Origin: Chloroflexota bacterium
Lineage (GTDB): Bacteria; Chloroflexota; Limnocylindria; Limnocylindrales; CSP1-4
Length of the DNA: 14,189 nucleotides
Reading direction: 5' to 3'
NCBI GenBank assembly: GCA_025935655.1
Contig: JAICUV010000064.1
Location: 1 to 14,189, forward strand
The stretch's first letter is position 1. The number at the start of each line of letters is the position of its first letter. Positions 1 to 6,960 of this stretch are shown in pieces. Below the pieces are notes generated by a model. That model made no database searches. It saw only the letters and a program-made list of their open reading frames with translations, and was not told the origin of the DNA. The position numbers and the translations under genes are program-made.

Positions 1-74
1 GACGGGTCCGCGTCCAGCCGCTCGCCCTCGGCGATGAGCTGGCGGGTGCGCAGGATGAGCTCGTCACGGGTCAC
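1..74 (-). CDS. 5' end of an unidentified leftward gene (partial)
   Basis: An open frame enters from the left edge and begins at a GTG at 74-72 on the minus strand. The visible peptide starts (M/V)TRDELILRTRQLIAEG and continues through ERLDADP, which is a charged amphipathic helix. The frame is open to the edge but only about 24 codons are visible, so no family can be assigned. The start is supported by a TAGACT hexamer (minus strand, 86-81) exactly six bases upstream, the spacing of a leaderless transcript, and by its symmetry with the divergent gene starting at 124. No Shine-Dalgarno sequence is visible. The fragment could be spurious because so little can be read. Confidence 0.45.
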   Translation of the reverse strand, partial: MTRDELILRTRQLIAEGERLDADP

Positions 75-80
75 CCGGCC

Positions 81-86
81 AGTCTA
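81..86 (-). promoter_or_regulatory. -10 hexamer TAGACT, leaderless start of the leftward gene
   Basis: On the minus strand TAGACT matches TANNNT and is followed by six bases and then the GTG at 74. Transcription would begin at or next to the start codon. No convincing -35 element is visible about 17 bases further upstream. Confidence 0.45.
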
Positions 87-110
87 GGGCAGGCGTCCCG
101 TCGGGCCGGG

Positions 111-116
111 TAGGCT
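111..116 (+). promoter_or_regulatory. -10 hexamer TAGGCT, leaderless start of the YdeI-like gene
   Basis: TAGGCT matches TANNNT and is followed by seven bases (ggccggg) and then the ATG at 124. There is no purine-rich ribosome binding site, so the mRNA probably starts at or one base before the ATG. Confidence 0.45.
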
Positions 117-123
117 GGCCGGG

Positions 124-732
124 ATGGCACGCCTCGAACCGCACGACGTCCTGTTCTTCGCCTCGCCCGGGGAGCTGCGGGCATGGCTGGACGAGCACCA
201 CGCCACGGCACCGGAGCTGTGGGCCGGCTTCCGCCCCAAGGAATCCGGGCTTCCGACGATCACGTGGCAGGAGCTCGTGGACGAGGTCCTGTGCTACGGC
301 TGGATCGACAGCGTCCGGATGCCCGTCGAGGGCGGCGCCGCGATCCGCCTGACGCCCCGCCGCAGGGGCTCGATATGGAGCGCCCGCAACGTCGGCCGCG
401 TGGAGGCGCTGCGCGCGGAGGGCCGGATGCGCCAGGCCGGCGAGGCCGCATTCGCGCAGCGCCGCGAGGATCGGACCGCGGTCTACTCCTTCGAGCGGCA
501 GGCCGCGTTCGACGCGGAGACCGAGGCCGCGCTCCGGGCGCACGACGGGGCGTGGGCGTTCTGGGAGGCCCAGCCGAAGGGCTACCGGCGGACCGCGACC
601 CACTGGATCATGGACGCGAAGCGGCCCGAGACCCGCGAGCGCCGGCTCGCGACCCTCGTCGATGCGTGCACGCGCGGCGAGCGCGTGCCCCAGCTCACCG
701 GGCAGCCGGCGCCGAAGCCCGAGCCCGCCTGA
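124..732 (+). CDS. YdeI/OmdA-like protein (bacteriocin-protection family)
   Basis: This 202-residue protein has the hallmarks of the YdeI/OmpD-associated family: the N-terminal FFASPGELRAWLDEHH segment (about 11-26), an ELWAGF..K strand (31-39), and the diagnostic E(V)LCYGWIDS motif (54-63), followed by RLTPRRRGSIWSARN (75-89). The C-terminal half (about 125-180) contains the helical AWAFWEAQPKGYRRTATHW segment typical of these proteins. Family members are linked to resistance to peptide stress or bacteriocins, but the biochemical role is poorly known and is not shown here. Length is usual for the family. It starts at ATG 124, apparently leaderless, and is convergent with pabC, 45 bases away. 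The tail after 190 is proline-rich and probably disordered. Family assignment is firm; function is not. Confidence 0.87.
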   Translation: MARLEPHDVLFFASPGELRAWLDEHHATAPELWAGFRPKESGLPTITWQELVDEVLCYGWIDSVRMPVEGGAAIRLTPRRRGSIWSARNVGRVEALRAEGRMRQAGEAAFAQRREDRTAVYSFERQAAFDAETEAALRAHDGAWAFWEAQPKGYRRTATHWIMDAKRPETRERRLATLVDACTRGERVPQLTGQPAPKPEPA

Positions 733-751
733 CGCCCGGGCGCCCAGACGC

Positions 752-765
752 CCCGGCCGACCGGG
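752..765. terminator. weak hairpin between convergent genes
   Basis: Five G/C pairs (cccgg at 752-756 with ccggg at 761-765) enclose a four-base loop in the 45-base gap between the YdeI-like gene and pabC. The gap also holds short GC palindromes. It is the only terminator-like structure visible there and is weak, with no T-run on either strand. Confidence 0.25.
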
Positions 766-777
766 CCGACACCCGGG

Positions 778-1686
778 TCACCGGCCGACGATGAACCCCT
801 CGCGGTCCGCCCTCGCCCGTCGCGTGAACGGACCGGGGTGCCCGTCCCCGATGGGCGCCCCGTCGAACCGGGTCACGGGCAGCACCCCGGCCACCGACGA
901 GCACACGAACGCCTCGTCGGCCGAGGCCAGCGCGTCCGGGAGCAGCCACGCCTCGACCGGACGCAGCCCCACGCCCGTCGCCCAGCGCAGGAGCCAGGAG
1001 CGGGTGGTCCCGGGCAGGATCGCGCACCCCAGCGCCGGCGTCGCGAGCTCCGGGACGCCGTCCGCCGCGCGACGCACGAGGAACACGTTCGCGGTCGTGG
1101 ACTCCGAGATGTGGCCGCTCGTCGTGAGGAACAGCGCGTCGTCGGCGCCGGCGCGGCGCGCCTCGAGCCGCGCGAACACGTAGTCCGCCCGGCTCGTCGT
1201 CTTGAGCGTCACGAGCGGGTTCGCCGGGTCACGGCGCACGGCCGAGGCCACGAGGTGCAGCCCGCCCTCGAGATGGGACGGCGGCGCGGGTACCACCGGC
1301 CAGGCCTGGATCGCGATCGTCGGCTCCAGGTGCACGTCCCGCGGCGGGAGCAGCCCGCGCGAGGACCAGGCGCCCCGCGAGACCGTGACCCGGATCGACG
1401 CGTCCGCGCCGGGGCCGTCGAGGCCCTCGGCCGCCAGCAGGTCCGCGATCCCGCGCTCCAGCCGCGCGCGGACGTCGGCCGGCAGGTCGATGTCGAGGCC
1501 GTCCGCCGACCGGCGCAGCCGCGCCTCGTGCTCCGCGAGCTCGGTCACCCGGCCGCCGCTGGCCCGCATCGTCTCGAAGATCCCGTCGCCCAGCTGGAAC
1601 CCGCGATCGAACACCGCGATGTGCGGGGCGTCCGCGGGCAGCACCTCGCCGTTGACCCACACGAACCCCGGCATCGAGTCGCTCAC
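778..1686 (-). CDS. pabC: class IV aminotransferase fold: probable aminodeoxychorismate lyase
   Basis: This 302-residue PLP enzyme of fold type IV probably converts 4-amino-4-deoxychorismate to p-aminobenzoate and pyruvate in folate synthesis. Visible features are the opening VNGEVLPAD (11-19), the FDRGFQLGDGIFETMR loop (26-41), the probable PLP-binding lysine K162 in TLKTTSRADYVFA, and the cofactor-site segment ISESTTANVFLV (193-204). The start is taken as GTG 1686 because it overlaps the pabB stop as GTGA; an internal ATG at 1674 (Met5) is an alternative. Sequence alone does not exclude a branched-chain or D-amino acid aminotransferase, since the family is hard to split by eye. The overlap with pabB, implying translational coupling, is the main reason for the PabC call. 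Confidence 0.85.
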   Translation of the reverse strand: MSDSMPGFVWVNGEVLPADAPHIAVFDRGFQLGDGIFETMRASGGRVTELAEHEARLRRSADGLDIDLPADVRARLERGIADLLAAEGLDGPGADASIRVTVSRGAWSSRGLLPPRDVHLEPTIAIQAWPVVPAPPSHLEGGLHLVASAVRRDPANPLVTLKTTSRADYVFARLEARRAGADDALFLTTSGHISESTTANVFLVRRAADGVPELATPALGCAILPGTTRSWLLRWATGVGLRPVEAWLLPDALASADEAFVCSSVAGVLPVTRFDGAPIGDGHPGPFTRRARADREGFIVGR

Positions 1687-3161
1687 CCGGGCACCTCGAC
1701 CGCACCGATCGAGGACAGCGGGCCGCGCGCCTTGGCCACGGTCTCGTCCCATTCCTCCAGCGGGTCGCTGCGCCAGGTGATCCCGCCGCCCACGTGGAGC
1801 GTCAGCCGCTCGCCGTCCGCCACGAACGTCCGGATGAGGATCGACGATCCCATGCGGCCGTCGGGTCCGAGCCAGGCCATCGCCCCGCAGTAGGGTCCGC
1901 GCCGCACCGGCTCGAGCCCCTCCACGAGCTCCATGGCCCGGATCTTCGGCGCGCCGGTGATGGAGCCCCCCGGGAACGCGGCGGCCAGGAGGTCGAAGGC
2001 GTCGCTGTCCGGGCGGAGCCGGCCGGTGACCGTCGTGACGAGGTGCTGGACCGCCGCCGTCCGCTCGAGGCGCAGCAGCCGCGGGACACGCACGGAGCCC
2101 GGCTCGCAGACCCGCCCCAGGTCGTTGCGCAGGACGTCCACGATCATCACGTTCTCGGCCTGGTCCTTGGCGCTCGCGAGCAGCTCGCGGGCGAGCGCCC
2201 GATCCTGCTCGCGGGTGCGGCCGCGGGGACGGGTGCCCTTGATCGGATCCGTGGTCACGACGCCGGCCGCATCGACCGCCAGGAACGGCTCCGGGCTCGC
2301 GGACAGCAGGGCGCGTGGCGCGCCGGTCGCGGGCGACGGCCCGAGGTCCAGGTAGCCGGCGAACAGCGCGGGGTCGCCGGTGCGCAGCCGCCGGAATAGC
2401 GGCCAGGGGTCGCCCGAGAACGGCGCCTCGAGGCGGCGCGTCAGGTTCGCCTGGTAGAGCTCGCCGCGCTCGATGGCGTCCCGAACGGCGCCCACGCCGC
2501 GGACCCAGGCCGCACGGCTCGTGCCGGACACGAACGCGGGCGGTGCGTCCGGTGCGGCCGCCGGGATCCGCTCGTCGATGACATCGTCGTGCCGGGCGCG
2601 GACGCCGGGACGCGGCGCCGGCACGTCACCCCGCGCGAACGCGTCCACCCGATCCAGCACCGCCCGCACCCGCAGGCCCAGCGCGGACCGGTCGCCGTCC
2701 ACCGCGCGCACGGCGAGCCACGCGGTCGACGACCGGCGGTCCCACGCGATCGTCCAGTCGTGCAGCGCGAGCCGCAGCACCGGCAGGTGCTGGTCCACCC
2801 GCGCGATGGACGGCAGCCGCTCGAACCGCCGGCCCAGGTCGTAGCCCAGGTAGCCCACGAGCCCGCCGGCGAACGGGGGCAGCCCCTCGACCGTCCCGCC
2901 GGCGACCCGCCCCAGGAGCGCGCGTGCCTCCGCGAACGGGTCCGGGCCCTCGGACGGCGCGTCCAGCACGGCCACGGGATCGGCGGTGAGGAAGCTCCAG
3001 CGACCCGTGCGGCCGGGCCGCGCGCTCTCGAGCAGGGCGAGCCCGGGCAGGTCGCGGAACGCCTCGGCCAGGTCCATGGGCGCCATGCCGGCGACGGCGG
3101 GGAGCTGCAGGAGGGCGACGAGGCCCCGCGAGGCGGGACGGGCGTCCGGGATCATCGACAC
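1683..3161 (-). CDS. pabB: aminodeoxychorismate synthase component I
   Basis: This chorismate-binding enzyme of 492 residues forms aminodeoxychorismate from chorismate and ammonia, normally with the glutaminase PabA. The N-terminal regulatory-type domain spans about 1-180. The catalytic domain holds ELYQANLTRRLEAPF (234-248), SASPEPFL (287-294), TDPIKGTRPRGR (304-315), ENVMIVDVLRNDLGRVCEPG (336-355) and FPGGSITGAPKIRAMELVE (396-414). The lysine in PIKGT (K308) is the PabB signature, whereas anthranilate synthase has PIAGT, so PabB is preferred over TrpE. The start is GTG 3161, because TATCAT lies six bases upstream on the minus strand; ATG 3155, two codons in, is the alternative and has no ribosome binding site either. 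It shares four bases with pabC downstream. No glutaminase domain is fused and no pabA is in view. Confidence 0.93.
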   Translation of the reverse strand: MSMIPDARPASRGLVALLQLPAVAGMAPMDLAEAFRDLPGLALLESARPGRTGRWSFLTADPVAVLDAPSEGPDPFAEARALLGRVAGGTVEGLPPFAGGLVGYLGYDLGRRFERLPSIARVDQHLPVLRLALHDWTIAWDRRSSTAWLAVRAVDGDRSALGLRVRAVLDRVDAFARGDVPAPRPGVRARHDDVIDERIPAAAPDAPPAFVSGTSRAAWVRGVGAVRDAIERGELYQANLTRRLEAPFSGDPWPLFRRLRTGDPALFAGYLDLGPSPATGAPRALLSASPEPFLAVDAAGVVTTDPIKGTRPRGRTREQDRALARELLASAKDQAENVMIVDVLRNDLGRVCEPGSVRVPRLLRLERTAAVQHLVTTVTGRLRPDSDAFDLLAAAFPGGSITGAPKIRAMELVEGLEPVRRGPYCGAMAWLGPDGRMGSSILIRTFVADGERLTLHVGGGITWRSDPLEEWDETVAKARGPLSSIGAVEVPG

Positions 3162-3167
3162 CCGGCG

Positions 3168-3173
3168 ATGATA
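3168..3173 (-). promoter_or_regulatory. -10 hexamer TATCAT, leaderless start of pabB
   Basis: On the minus strand TATCAT (TANNNT) is followed by six bases (cgccgg) and then GTG at 3161. This is the same geometry as at 81-86. It favours the GTG over the ATG six bases further in and predicts a leaderless pabB-pabC mRNA. Confidence 0.5.
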
Positions 3174-3204
3174 TGGGGGCCGCACCCAGACGGCGATACG
3201 CAGC

Positions 3205-3209
3205 GGAGG
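3205..3209 (+). promoter_or_regulatory. ribosome binding site that fixes the P1 peptidase start
   Basis: GGAGG lies six bases before the GTG at 3216. The frame is also open upstream with an ATG at 3168, but that ATG has no such site and would add residues not seen in the family. Confidence 0.7.
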
Positions 3210-3215
3210 CACACC

Positions 3216-4400
3216 GTGCGTGCTCGAGAGCTCGGGCTGAAGATCGGCCTGCTCGCGCCGGGGGACCACGACGCGATCACGGACGTGCAGGGCGTCCAGG
3301 TCGGCCACACCACGCTCATCAGCGGCGAGGGGCCCCTGGTCGTCGGACGGGGCCCGGTCCGCACCGGGGTGACGATCGTCGTCCCGCACGAGGACGACCC
3401 CTGGACCGAGCCCGTCTTCGCCGGCTGCCACCGGCTGAACGGCAACGGCGAGCTCACGGGTCTCGAGTGGGTCCGCGAGTCAGGGATGCTCGGCGGGGTC
3501 ATCGGGATCACCAACACGCACTCCGTGGGCGTCGTCCGCGACGCGCTCGTGGCGCACGCCGCCCGGGCCCACGCGCGCGACTCGGTGTTCTGGTCGCTGC
3601 CCGTCGTGGGCGAGACGTACGACGGCGCGCTCAACGACATCAACGGCTTCCACGTCAAGCAGCACCACGTCGACGAGGCGCTCGCGGCCGCCCGGTCCGG
3701 CCCCGTCCCCGAGGGGAACGTGGGCGGTGGCGTCGGCATGATCTGCCACGAGTTCAAGGGCGGGATCGGGACCGCGTCCCGGCGGACGGCCGACGCCGAC
3801 GGTGGGTTCACGGTTGGCGCGCTCGTCCAGGCGAACTACGGGTCGCGAGAGCTGCTCCGGATCGACGGGGTGCCCGTGGGCCAGCACATCCCGACGAGCG
3901 AGATCGAGTCGCCGTGGGACGCGGAGGAGATGGCCAACGCCGGCGGCATCGACGCCGCCCCGTCGATGGGCTCGGCGCGGATGGGCCCCGGCGGCGGGTC
4001 GATCATCGTGATCCTCGCGACGGACGCCCCGCTCCTTCCCCACCAGTGCGAGCGGCTCGCGCAGCGTGCGAGCCTCGGCCTCGGGCGGATGGGGAGCATC
4101 GCGTCGCACGGCTCGGGCGACATCATCATCGCGTTCGCGACGGGCAACCGCGGCCTCGCGCGCTCCGCCACGGAGCGCGACCCGCGCGCGGCGGTCGAGG
4201 CCCGGATGCTCGTGGACAAGGCGATCTCGCCGCTGTTCCAGGCCGCGGTCGAGTCGGTCGAGGCCGCGGTGGTCGCCGCGCTGCTGGCTGCCGAGACGCT
4301 CACCGGCCGGGACGGGATCACCGCATACCGGCTGGAGCACGATCGCCTGCTCGACATCATGGCGCGCTACGGCCGCGGACCGCGCGCCCGCGCGAGCTGA
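3216..4400 (+). CDS. P1 (DmpA/BapA-type) self-processing peptidase
   Basis: This 394-residue Ntn-type hydrolase belongs to peptidase family S58 (DmpA), whose members are aminopeptidases or beta-peptidyl peptidases made as one chain and cut autocatalytically into two subunits. The start VRARELGLKIG and ITDVQGVQVGHTTLI (21-35) are typical. Y135 (ETYDGALND) and N207 (ANYG) match the oxyanion-hole residues of DmpA in spacing. The cleavage site and nucleophile are G261-S262 in GGGSIIVILATDAPLLPHQ. S300 (HGSGD) lies 38 residues after the nucleophile, as in DmpA; the residue two further on is Asp (D302), where BapA is remembered to have Glu. About 23 extra residues lie between N207 and S262 compared with DmpA. 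It probably forms an operon with the GNAT gene six bases downstream. The natural substrate is unknown. Confidence 0.9.
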   Translation: MRARELGLKIGLLAPGDHDAITDVQGVQVGHTTLISGEGPLVVGRGPVRTGVTIVVPHEDDPWTEPVFAGCHRLNGNGELTGLEWVRESGMLGGVIGITNTHSVGVVRDALVAHAARAHARDSVFWSLPVVGETYDGALNDINGFHVKQHHVDEALAAARSGPVPEGNVGGGVGMICHEFKGGIGTASRRTADADGGFTVGALVQANYGSRELLRIDGVPVGQHIPTSEIESPWDAEEMANAGGIDAAPSMGSARMGPGGGSIIVILATDAPLLPHQCERLAQRASLGLGRMGSIASHGSGDIIIAFATGNRGLARSATERDPRAAVEARMLVDKAISPLFQAAVESVEAAVVAALLAAETLTGRDGITAYRLEHDRLLDIMARYGRGPRARAS

Positions 4401-4406
4401 CGACGC

Positions 4407-5297
4407 ATGCCCAGGGCGAAGCCGGCCGGCGCACGGCCCAGCGGAGCGGCGCCCACGATCCGCGCCGCGACCCACCACGACATCCCGGCCATCCGGGCCA
4501 TCCTCGCCGCGCACGACAACGACGGCCCGATCGACGAGACCGGCGTCGACATCGTCGGGCCATACCTGCTCCATCTCCTGCACCGGCACCGTGCCCTGGT
4601 CACCGAGCGCGACGGGGAGGTCGTGGCGTTCGGGGCCGTCGTGGACACCGGCGCCGCCGCGATGCTGAGCGACCTGTTCGTGCGGCCGGACCTCCTGGGC
4701 CAGGGCCTCGGCCGCCCGCTCCTCGCCGCCCTGTTCGAGGGATCGGTCGCGCGGGCGACGTTCGCCTCCGCGGACCCGCGCGCCGTGCCGCTATACGTCC
4801 GGGCCGGGATGACGCCGCTGTGGACCAGCTTCTACGTCGAGGGGACCGCGGCGCGGCTGCCGCCGCTGGACCCCGGCCTCACCACGTGGGACGCGACGCC
4901 GGAGGAGCTCTCGCTGCTCGAGGAGGCGTGGACCGGCGCGTCGAGGCCGTCCGACCACGACTACTTCGCCCGCCAGCCGGCCGCGGACGCGTTCCTGGTG
5001 GAGGACGAGGATGGGCCCGCCGCCTTCGGCTACGGCCGCGCGAAGCAGGGCTCGGCGGCGCGACAGCTCGACCGGCTCCTCGTGCGGCCCGGCGCGGACC
5101 CGGTCGCCCCGATCATCGCCGGCCTCGCTCGCGCGGCCCGCAAGGGCATCGTCCGGGCATGCGTTCCCGGGCCGAACCCGGTCCTGCCGGTGTTGCTGGA
5201 GCACGGGTTCCGGGTCGTGGATTCGGACCAGTACCTGGCGTCGTCGCCGGATCTCGTGGACCCGGAGCGGATGCTGCCGAACCCCGGCCTGCTCTAG
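4407..5297 (+). CDS. two-domain GNAT-type N-acetyltransferase
   Basis: This 296-residue protein has a clear N-terminal GNAT domain (about 16-145): a TIRAATHHDIPAIRAI opening, and motif A as LSDLFVRPDLLGQGLGRPLL (87-106) followed by the PLYVRAGM segment (128-135). The first position of the acetyl-CoA pyrophosphate loop, usually R or Q, is Leu here (L97), although the GQGLG core is kept. The second half (about 158-285) repeats the outline (VEDEDGPAAFGYG, LDRLLVRPGADPVAPI, LLEHGFRVVDSDQYL) but lacks a full motif A, so it is probably a degenerate second GNAT domain. It follows the P1 peptidase by six bases, which implies co-transcription and perhaps a shared peptide or amine substrate. It is not recognisably AblB (beta-lysine acetyltransferase). 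Confidence 0.82.
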   Translation: MPRAKPAGARPSGAAPTIRAATHHDIPAIRAILAAHDNDGPIDETGVDIVGPYLLHLLHRHRALVTERDGEVVAFGAVVDTGAAAMLSDLFVRPDLLGQGLGRPLLAALFEGSVARATFASADPRAVPLYVRAGMTPLWTSFYVEGTAARLPPLDPGLTTWDATPEELSLLEEAWTGASRPSDHDYFARQPAADAFLVEDEDGPAAFGYGRAKQGSAARQLDRLLVRPGADPVAPIIAGLARAARKGIVRACVPGPNPVLPVLLEHGFRVVDSDQYLASSPDLVDPERMLPNPGLL

Positions 5298-5329
5298 TCG
5301 CTCTCCGGGTCGGGACCACCGGGAATCGG

Positions 5330-5363
5330 GACGGCGCCGGGGCACGAGGCCCGCGGCGCCGTC
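5330..5363. terminator. strong bidirectional hairpin terminator
   Basis: A perfect 10-base-pair stem (gacggcgccg at 5330-5339 with cggcgccgtc at 5354-5363) continues inward with four more G/C pairs (gggc with gccc) around the loop acgag, with one bulged G at 5353. It lies 33 bases after the GNAT stop and 25 bases beyond the end of the convergent sulfurtransferase gene. There is no T-run, as is common in very GC-rich genomes. Confidence 0.7.
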
Positions 5364-5387
5364 GACTTGCGCGAGGCTGGACCGGCG

Positions 5388-6248
5388 TCAGGCCGGGACG
5401 GCGACCGACCTCTCGATCGGCACGCCGACCATGGAGCCCCACTCGGTCCACGAGCCGTCGTAGTTGCGGACGCGCTGGAATCCGAGCAGCTCGTGGAGCA
5501 CGAACCAGCTGAGGGACGAGCGCTCGCCGATGCGACAGTAGGCGATCGTGTCCCGATCGCTGGTGATGCCCTTGGCGGCGTAGAGGTCGGTCAGCTCCTC
5601 GGCGCTCTTGAAGGTGCCGTCCTCGCGGACCTGCTGGGCCCACGGGATCGAGGCGGCGCCCGGGATGTGCCCGGCGCGCTGGGCGGTCTCGGTCATGCCG
5701 GGAGGGGCGATGACCTCGCCGTTGAACTCGGCGGGCGAGCGGACGTCCACCAGCGCGAGCCCGTCGTCGCCGAGCCGCGGCAGGATGTCGTCACGGAACG
5801 CGCGCAGCGAGAAGTCCGCCTCGGAGAGCTGGATCCCGCTCGCGGCATACGACGGCGTGTCCGTCGACAGCGGCAGGTTGTGGTCCAGCCAGTACTTGCG
5901 CCCGCCGTTGAGCAGGCGGACGTGCTCGACGCCGTACAGCTTGAGCTGCCAGTACGCCCAGGCGGCGAACCAGTTGTTGTTGTCGCCGTACAGGACGACC
6001 TGGGTGTCGGGGCCGATGCCGCTCTCGCTGAGCAGCCTGCTGAACTCCTCGCGGCTGGCGATGTCGCGGCGGACGCCGTCGGCCAGCTGGCTGGTCCAGT
6101 TCCAGGCGACGGCGCCCGGGATGTGGCTCTGGTCGTAGGCGGTGGTGTCGACGTCCACCTCGACGAACCGCACGTTCGGGTTGTCGAGGTTTGCCTTCGC
6201 CCAGTCGGCGGAGACGAGGACGTCCTTGGCGTAGCCGGAGACGGTCAT
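5388..6248 (-). CDS. thiosulfate/3-mercaptopyruvate-type sulfurtransferase (two rhodanese domains)
   Basis: This 286-residue protein moves sulfane sulfur from a donor such as thiosulfate to cyanide or a thiol acceptor. The inactive N-terminal rhodanese domain (about 10-130) contains VEVDVDTTAYDQSHIPGAV and, where a catalytic Cys would be, YGDNNNW with D89. The catalytic C-terminal domain (about 145-285) contains VDVRSPAEFNGEVIAP (167-182), AGHIPGAASIPW (192-203) and the active loop YCRIGERSS with C238. That CRxGER(S) loop is typical of thiosulfate sulfurtransferases such as actinobacterial CysA/SseA, rather than the CGSGVTA loop of mercaptopyruvate enzymes. ATG 6248 is chosen because the MTVSGYAKDVLVSADW start matches the family and AGGAG lies 12 bases upstream (6261-6265), a slightly long spacing. 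It appears to be a single-gene unit, probably cytoplasmic since no signal peptide is visible. Confidence 0.93.
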   Translation of the reverse strand: MTVSGYAKDVLVSADWAKANLDNPNVRFVEVDVDTTAYDQSHIPGAVAWNWTSQLADGVRRDIASREEFSRLLSESGIGPDTQVVLYGDNNNWFAAWAYWQLKLYGVEHVRLLNGGRKYWLDHNLPLSTDTPSYAASGIQLSEADFSLRAFRDDILPRLGDDGLALVDVRSPAEFNGEVIAPPGMTETAQRAGHIPGAASIPWAQQVREDGTFKSAEELTDLYAAKGITSDRDTIAYCRIGERSSLSWFVLHELLGFQRVRNYDGSWTEWGSMVGVPIERSVAVPA

Positions 6249-6423
6249 GGGTTCGATGGGCTCCTGGGAATGCGCGACATGCGCAGGTGGAACACGGGAC
6301 GCGGGACCCGACGCGGGTGCGGGTCGGTGGGTCTGGCGGACGCGCGGTCTAGAGTGACCGGGCCCGCCCCGGACACGCGCAGCGGCCCGCGAATGCGACG
6401 GCCGATCGGACGGACGGCATGCC

Positions 6424-6864
6424 TCAGCCCTCCGCCACGCGGTCGCGACGGGCGAAGTCGTCGAGCGCAATGCGGCACGCCCGCTCGGCGCGCCGGGCCT
6501 GACCCACGATCCACGGGTCCACGCGGCTCGAGTCCTCGAGCGTCACGGTGTCCCCGTACGGACCGCTCTCGAGCACGATCCCCGACGAGTTGCGGTAGTC
6601 CGCCATCCAGTTGGACTGCAGCGTCACCAGCACGTCCACGACGACGGCGCGCGTGAACAGCCAGTCGAGCCAGGTGGCGTTGAGCCGATCGACCAGGTCG
6701 TCGAGGCGGATCGGCCGGCCGCGGTCCATCCGCGCCACGACGTCGATGACGCGGATCGTGCTGAACGGGTCGCCGGGCTCGGCGACCTGCGGCGGGGCGA
6801 TGTGCGCGTCGGGGAGGCCGGCCGGAGCGGGCCTCGAGCCGACGACGCCGGGTTCCACGGTCAT
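6424..6864 (-). CDS. unrecognised 146-residue protein
   Basis: I do not recognise this protein. After a disordered Pro/Ala-rich N-terminus (1-33) comes a compact helical part (about 36-93: VIDVVARMDRGRPIRLDDL, then DWLFTRAVVVDVLVTLQ), a probable beta hairpin (GIVLESGPYGDTVTLED, 95-111) and a charged C-terminal helix (VGQARRAERACRIALDDFA, 120-138). Three helices followed by a hairpin resemble a winged-helix fold, but this is shape-based inference only. There is no signal peptide or membrane segment. ATG 6864 is chosen as the first in-frame ATG before which the coding character fades; a GTG five codons upstream is an alternative, and neither has a clear ribosome binding site. It diverges from the SirB1-like gene across a region with a palindrome. 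Downstream, 6249-6423 holds no gene and no convincing terminator. Confidence 0.65.
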   Translation of the reverse strand: MTVEPGVVGSRPAPAGLPDAHIAPPQVAEPGDPFSTIRVIDVVARMDRGRPIRLDDLVDRLNATWLDWLFTRAVVVDVLVTLQSNWMADYRNSSGIVLESGPYGDTVTLEDSSRVDPWIVGQARRAERACRIALDDFARRDRVAEG

Positions 6865-6892
6865 CAACGGGCTGGTCACGGATTCTCGATAT

Positions 6893-6909
6893 CCGACCTC
6901 ACAGGTCGG
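6893..6909. promoter_or_regulatory. 17-base palindrome, candidate operator in a divergent region
   Basis: CCGACCT, three bases (cac), AGGTCGG form perfect seven-base arms. The palindrome lies 28 bases upstream of the unrecognised leftward gene and 64 bases upstream of the SirB1-like gene. A divergent region needs no terminator, so an operator is the simpler reading. No regulator gene in the window identifies its ligand. Confidence 0.5.
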
Positions 6910-6960
6910 GTTTCGAAGGCTAGCACAGCAGGTCACAGGGCCGGATCGGCCGGTCCGCCG

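Larger units (their letters stand above)
74..123. repeat. inverted repeat containing both divergent -10 elements
   Basis: The arm at 74-86 (cccggccagtcta) and the arm at 111-123 (taggctggccggg) are reverse complements at 12 of 13 positions. Each arm carries one -10 hexamer and abuts a start codon: GTG at 74 on the minus strand and ATG at 124 on the plus strand. The 24-base centre is GC-rich. The layout looks like a symmetric bidirectional promoter or a shared operator. The match was read directly; the regulatory role is inference. Confidence 0.55.

Noticed and set aside
1683..3161. Anthranilate synthase component I (TrpE)
   Set aside because: The PIKGT motif with lysine and the coupled pabC gene fit PabB; TrpE carries PIAGT.
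4407..5297. GNAT protein as beta-lysine acetyltransferase (AblB) partner of kamA
   Set aside because: It is on the other strand, about 3 kb from kamA, has a tandem GNAT layout, and shows no AblB-specific feature that I can recognise.
3173..5512. 779-codon open frame in another plus frame over the P1 peptidase and GNAT genes
   Set aside because: It is Arg/Pro/Gly-rich low-complexity translation, typical of a frameshifted reading of high-GC coding DNA; the true genes are in other frames.
6300..6335. Direct repeat of gacgcggg in the gap after the unrecognised protein
   Set aside because: Two eight-base GC-rich copies are expected by chance at this composition and no third copy follows. I see no array or attachment-site feature.
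6249..6423. Possible small gene, RNA or terminator in the 175-base gap
   Set aside because: No open frame with a start signal, no convincing hairpin and no recognisable RNA; the TCTAGA palindrome is too short to interpret.
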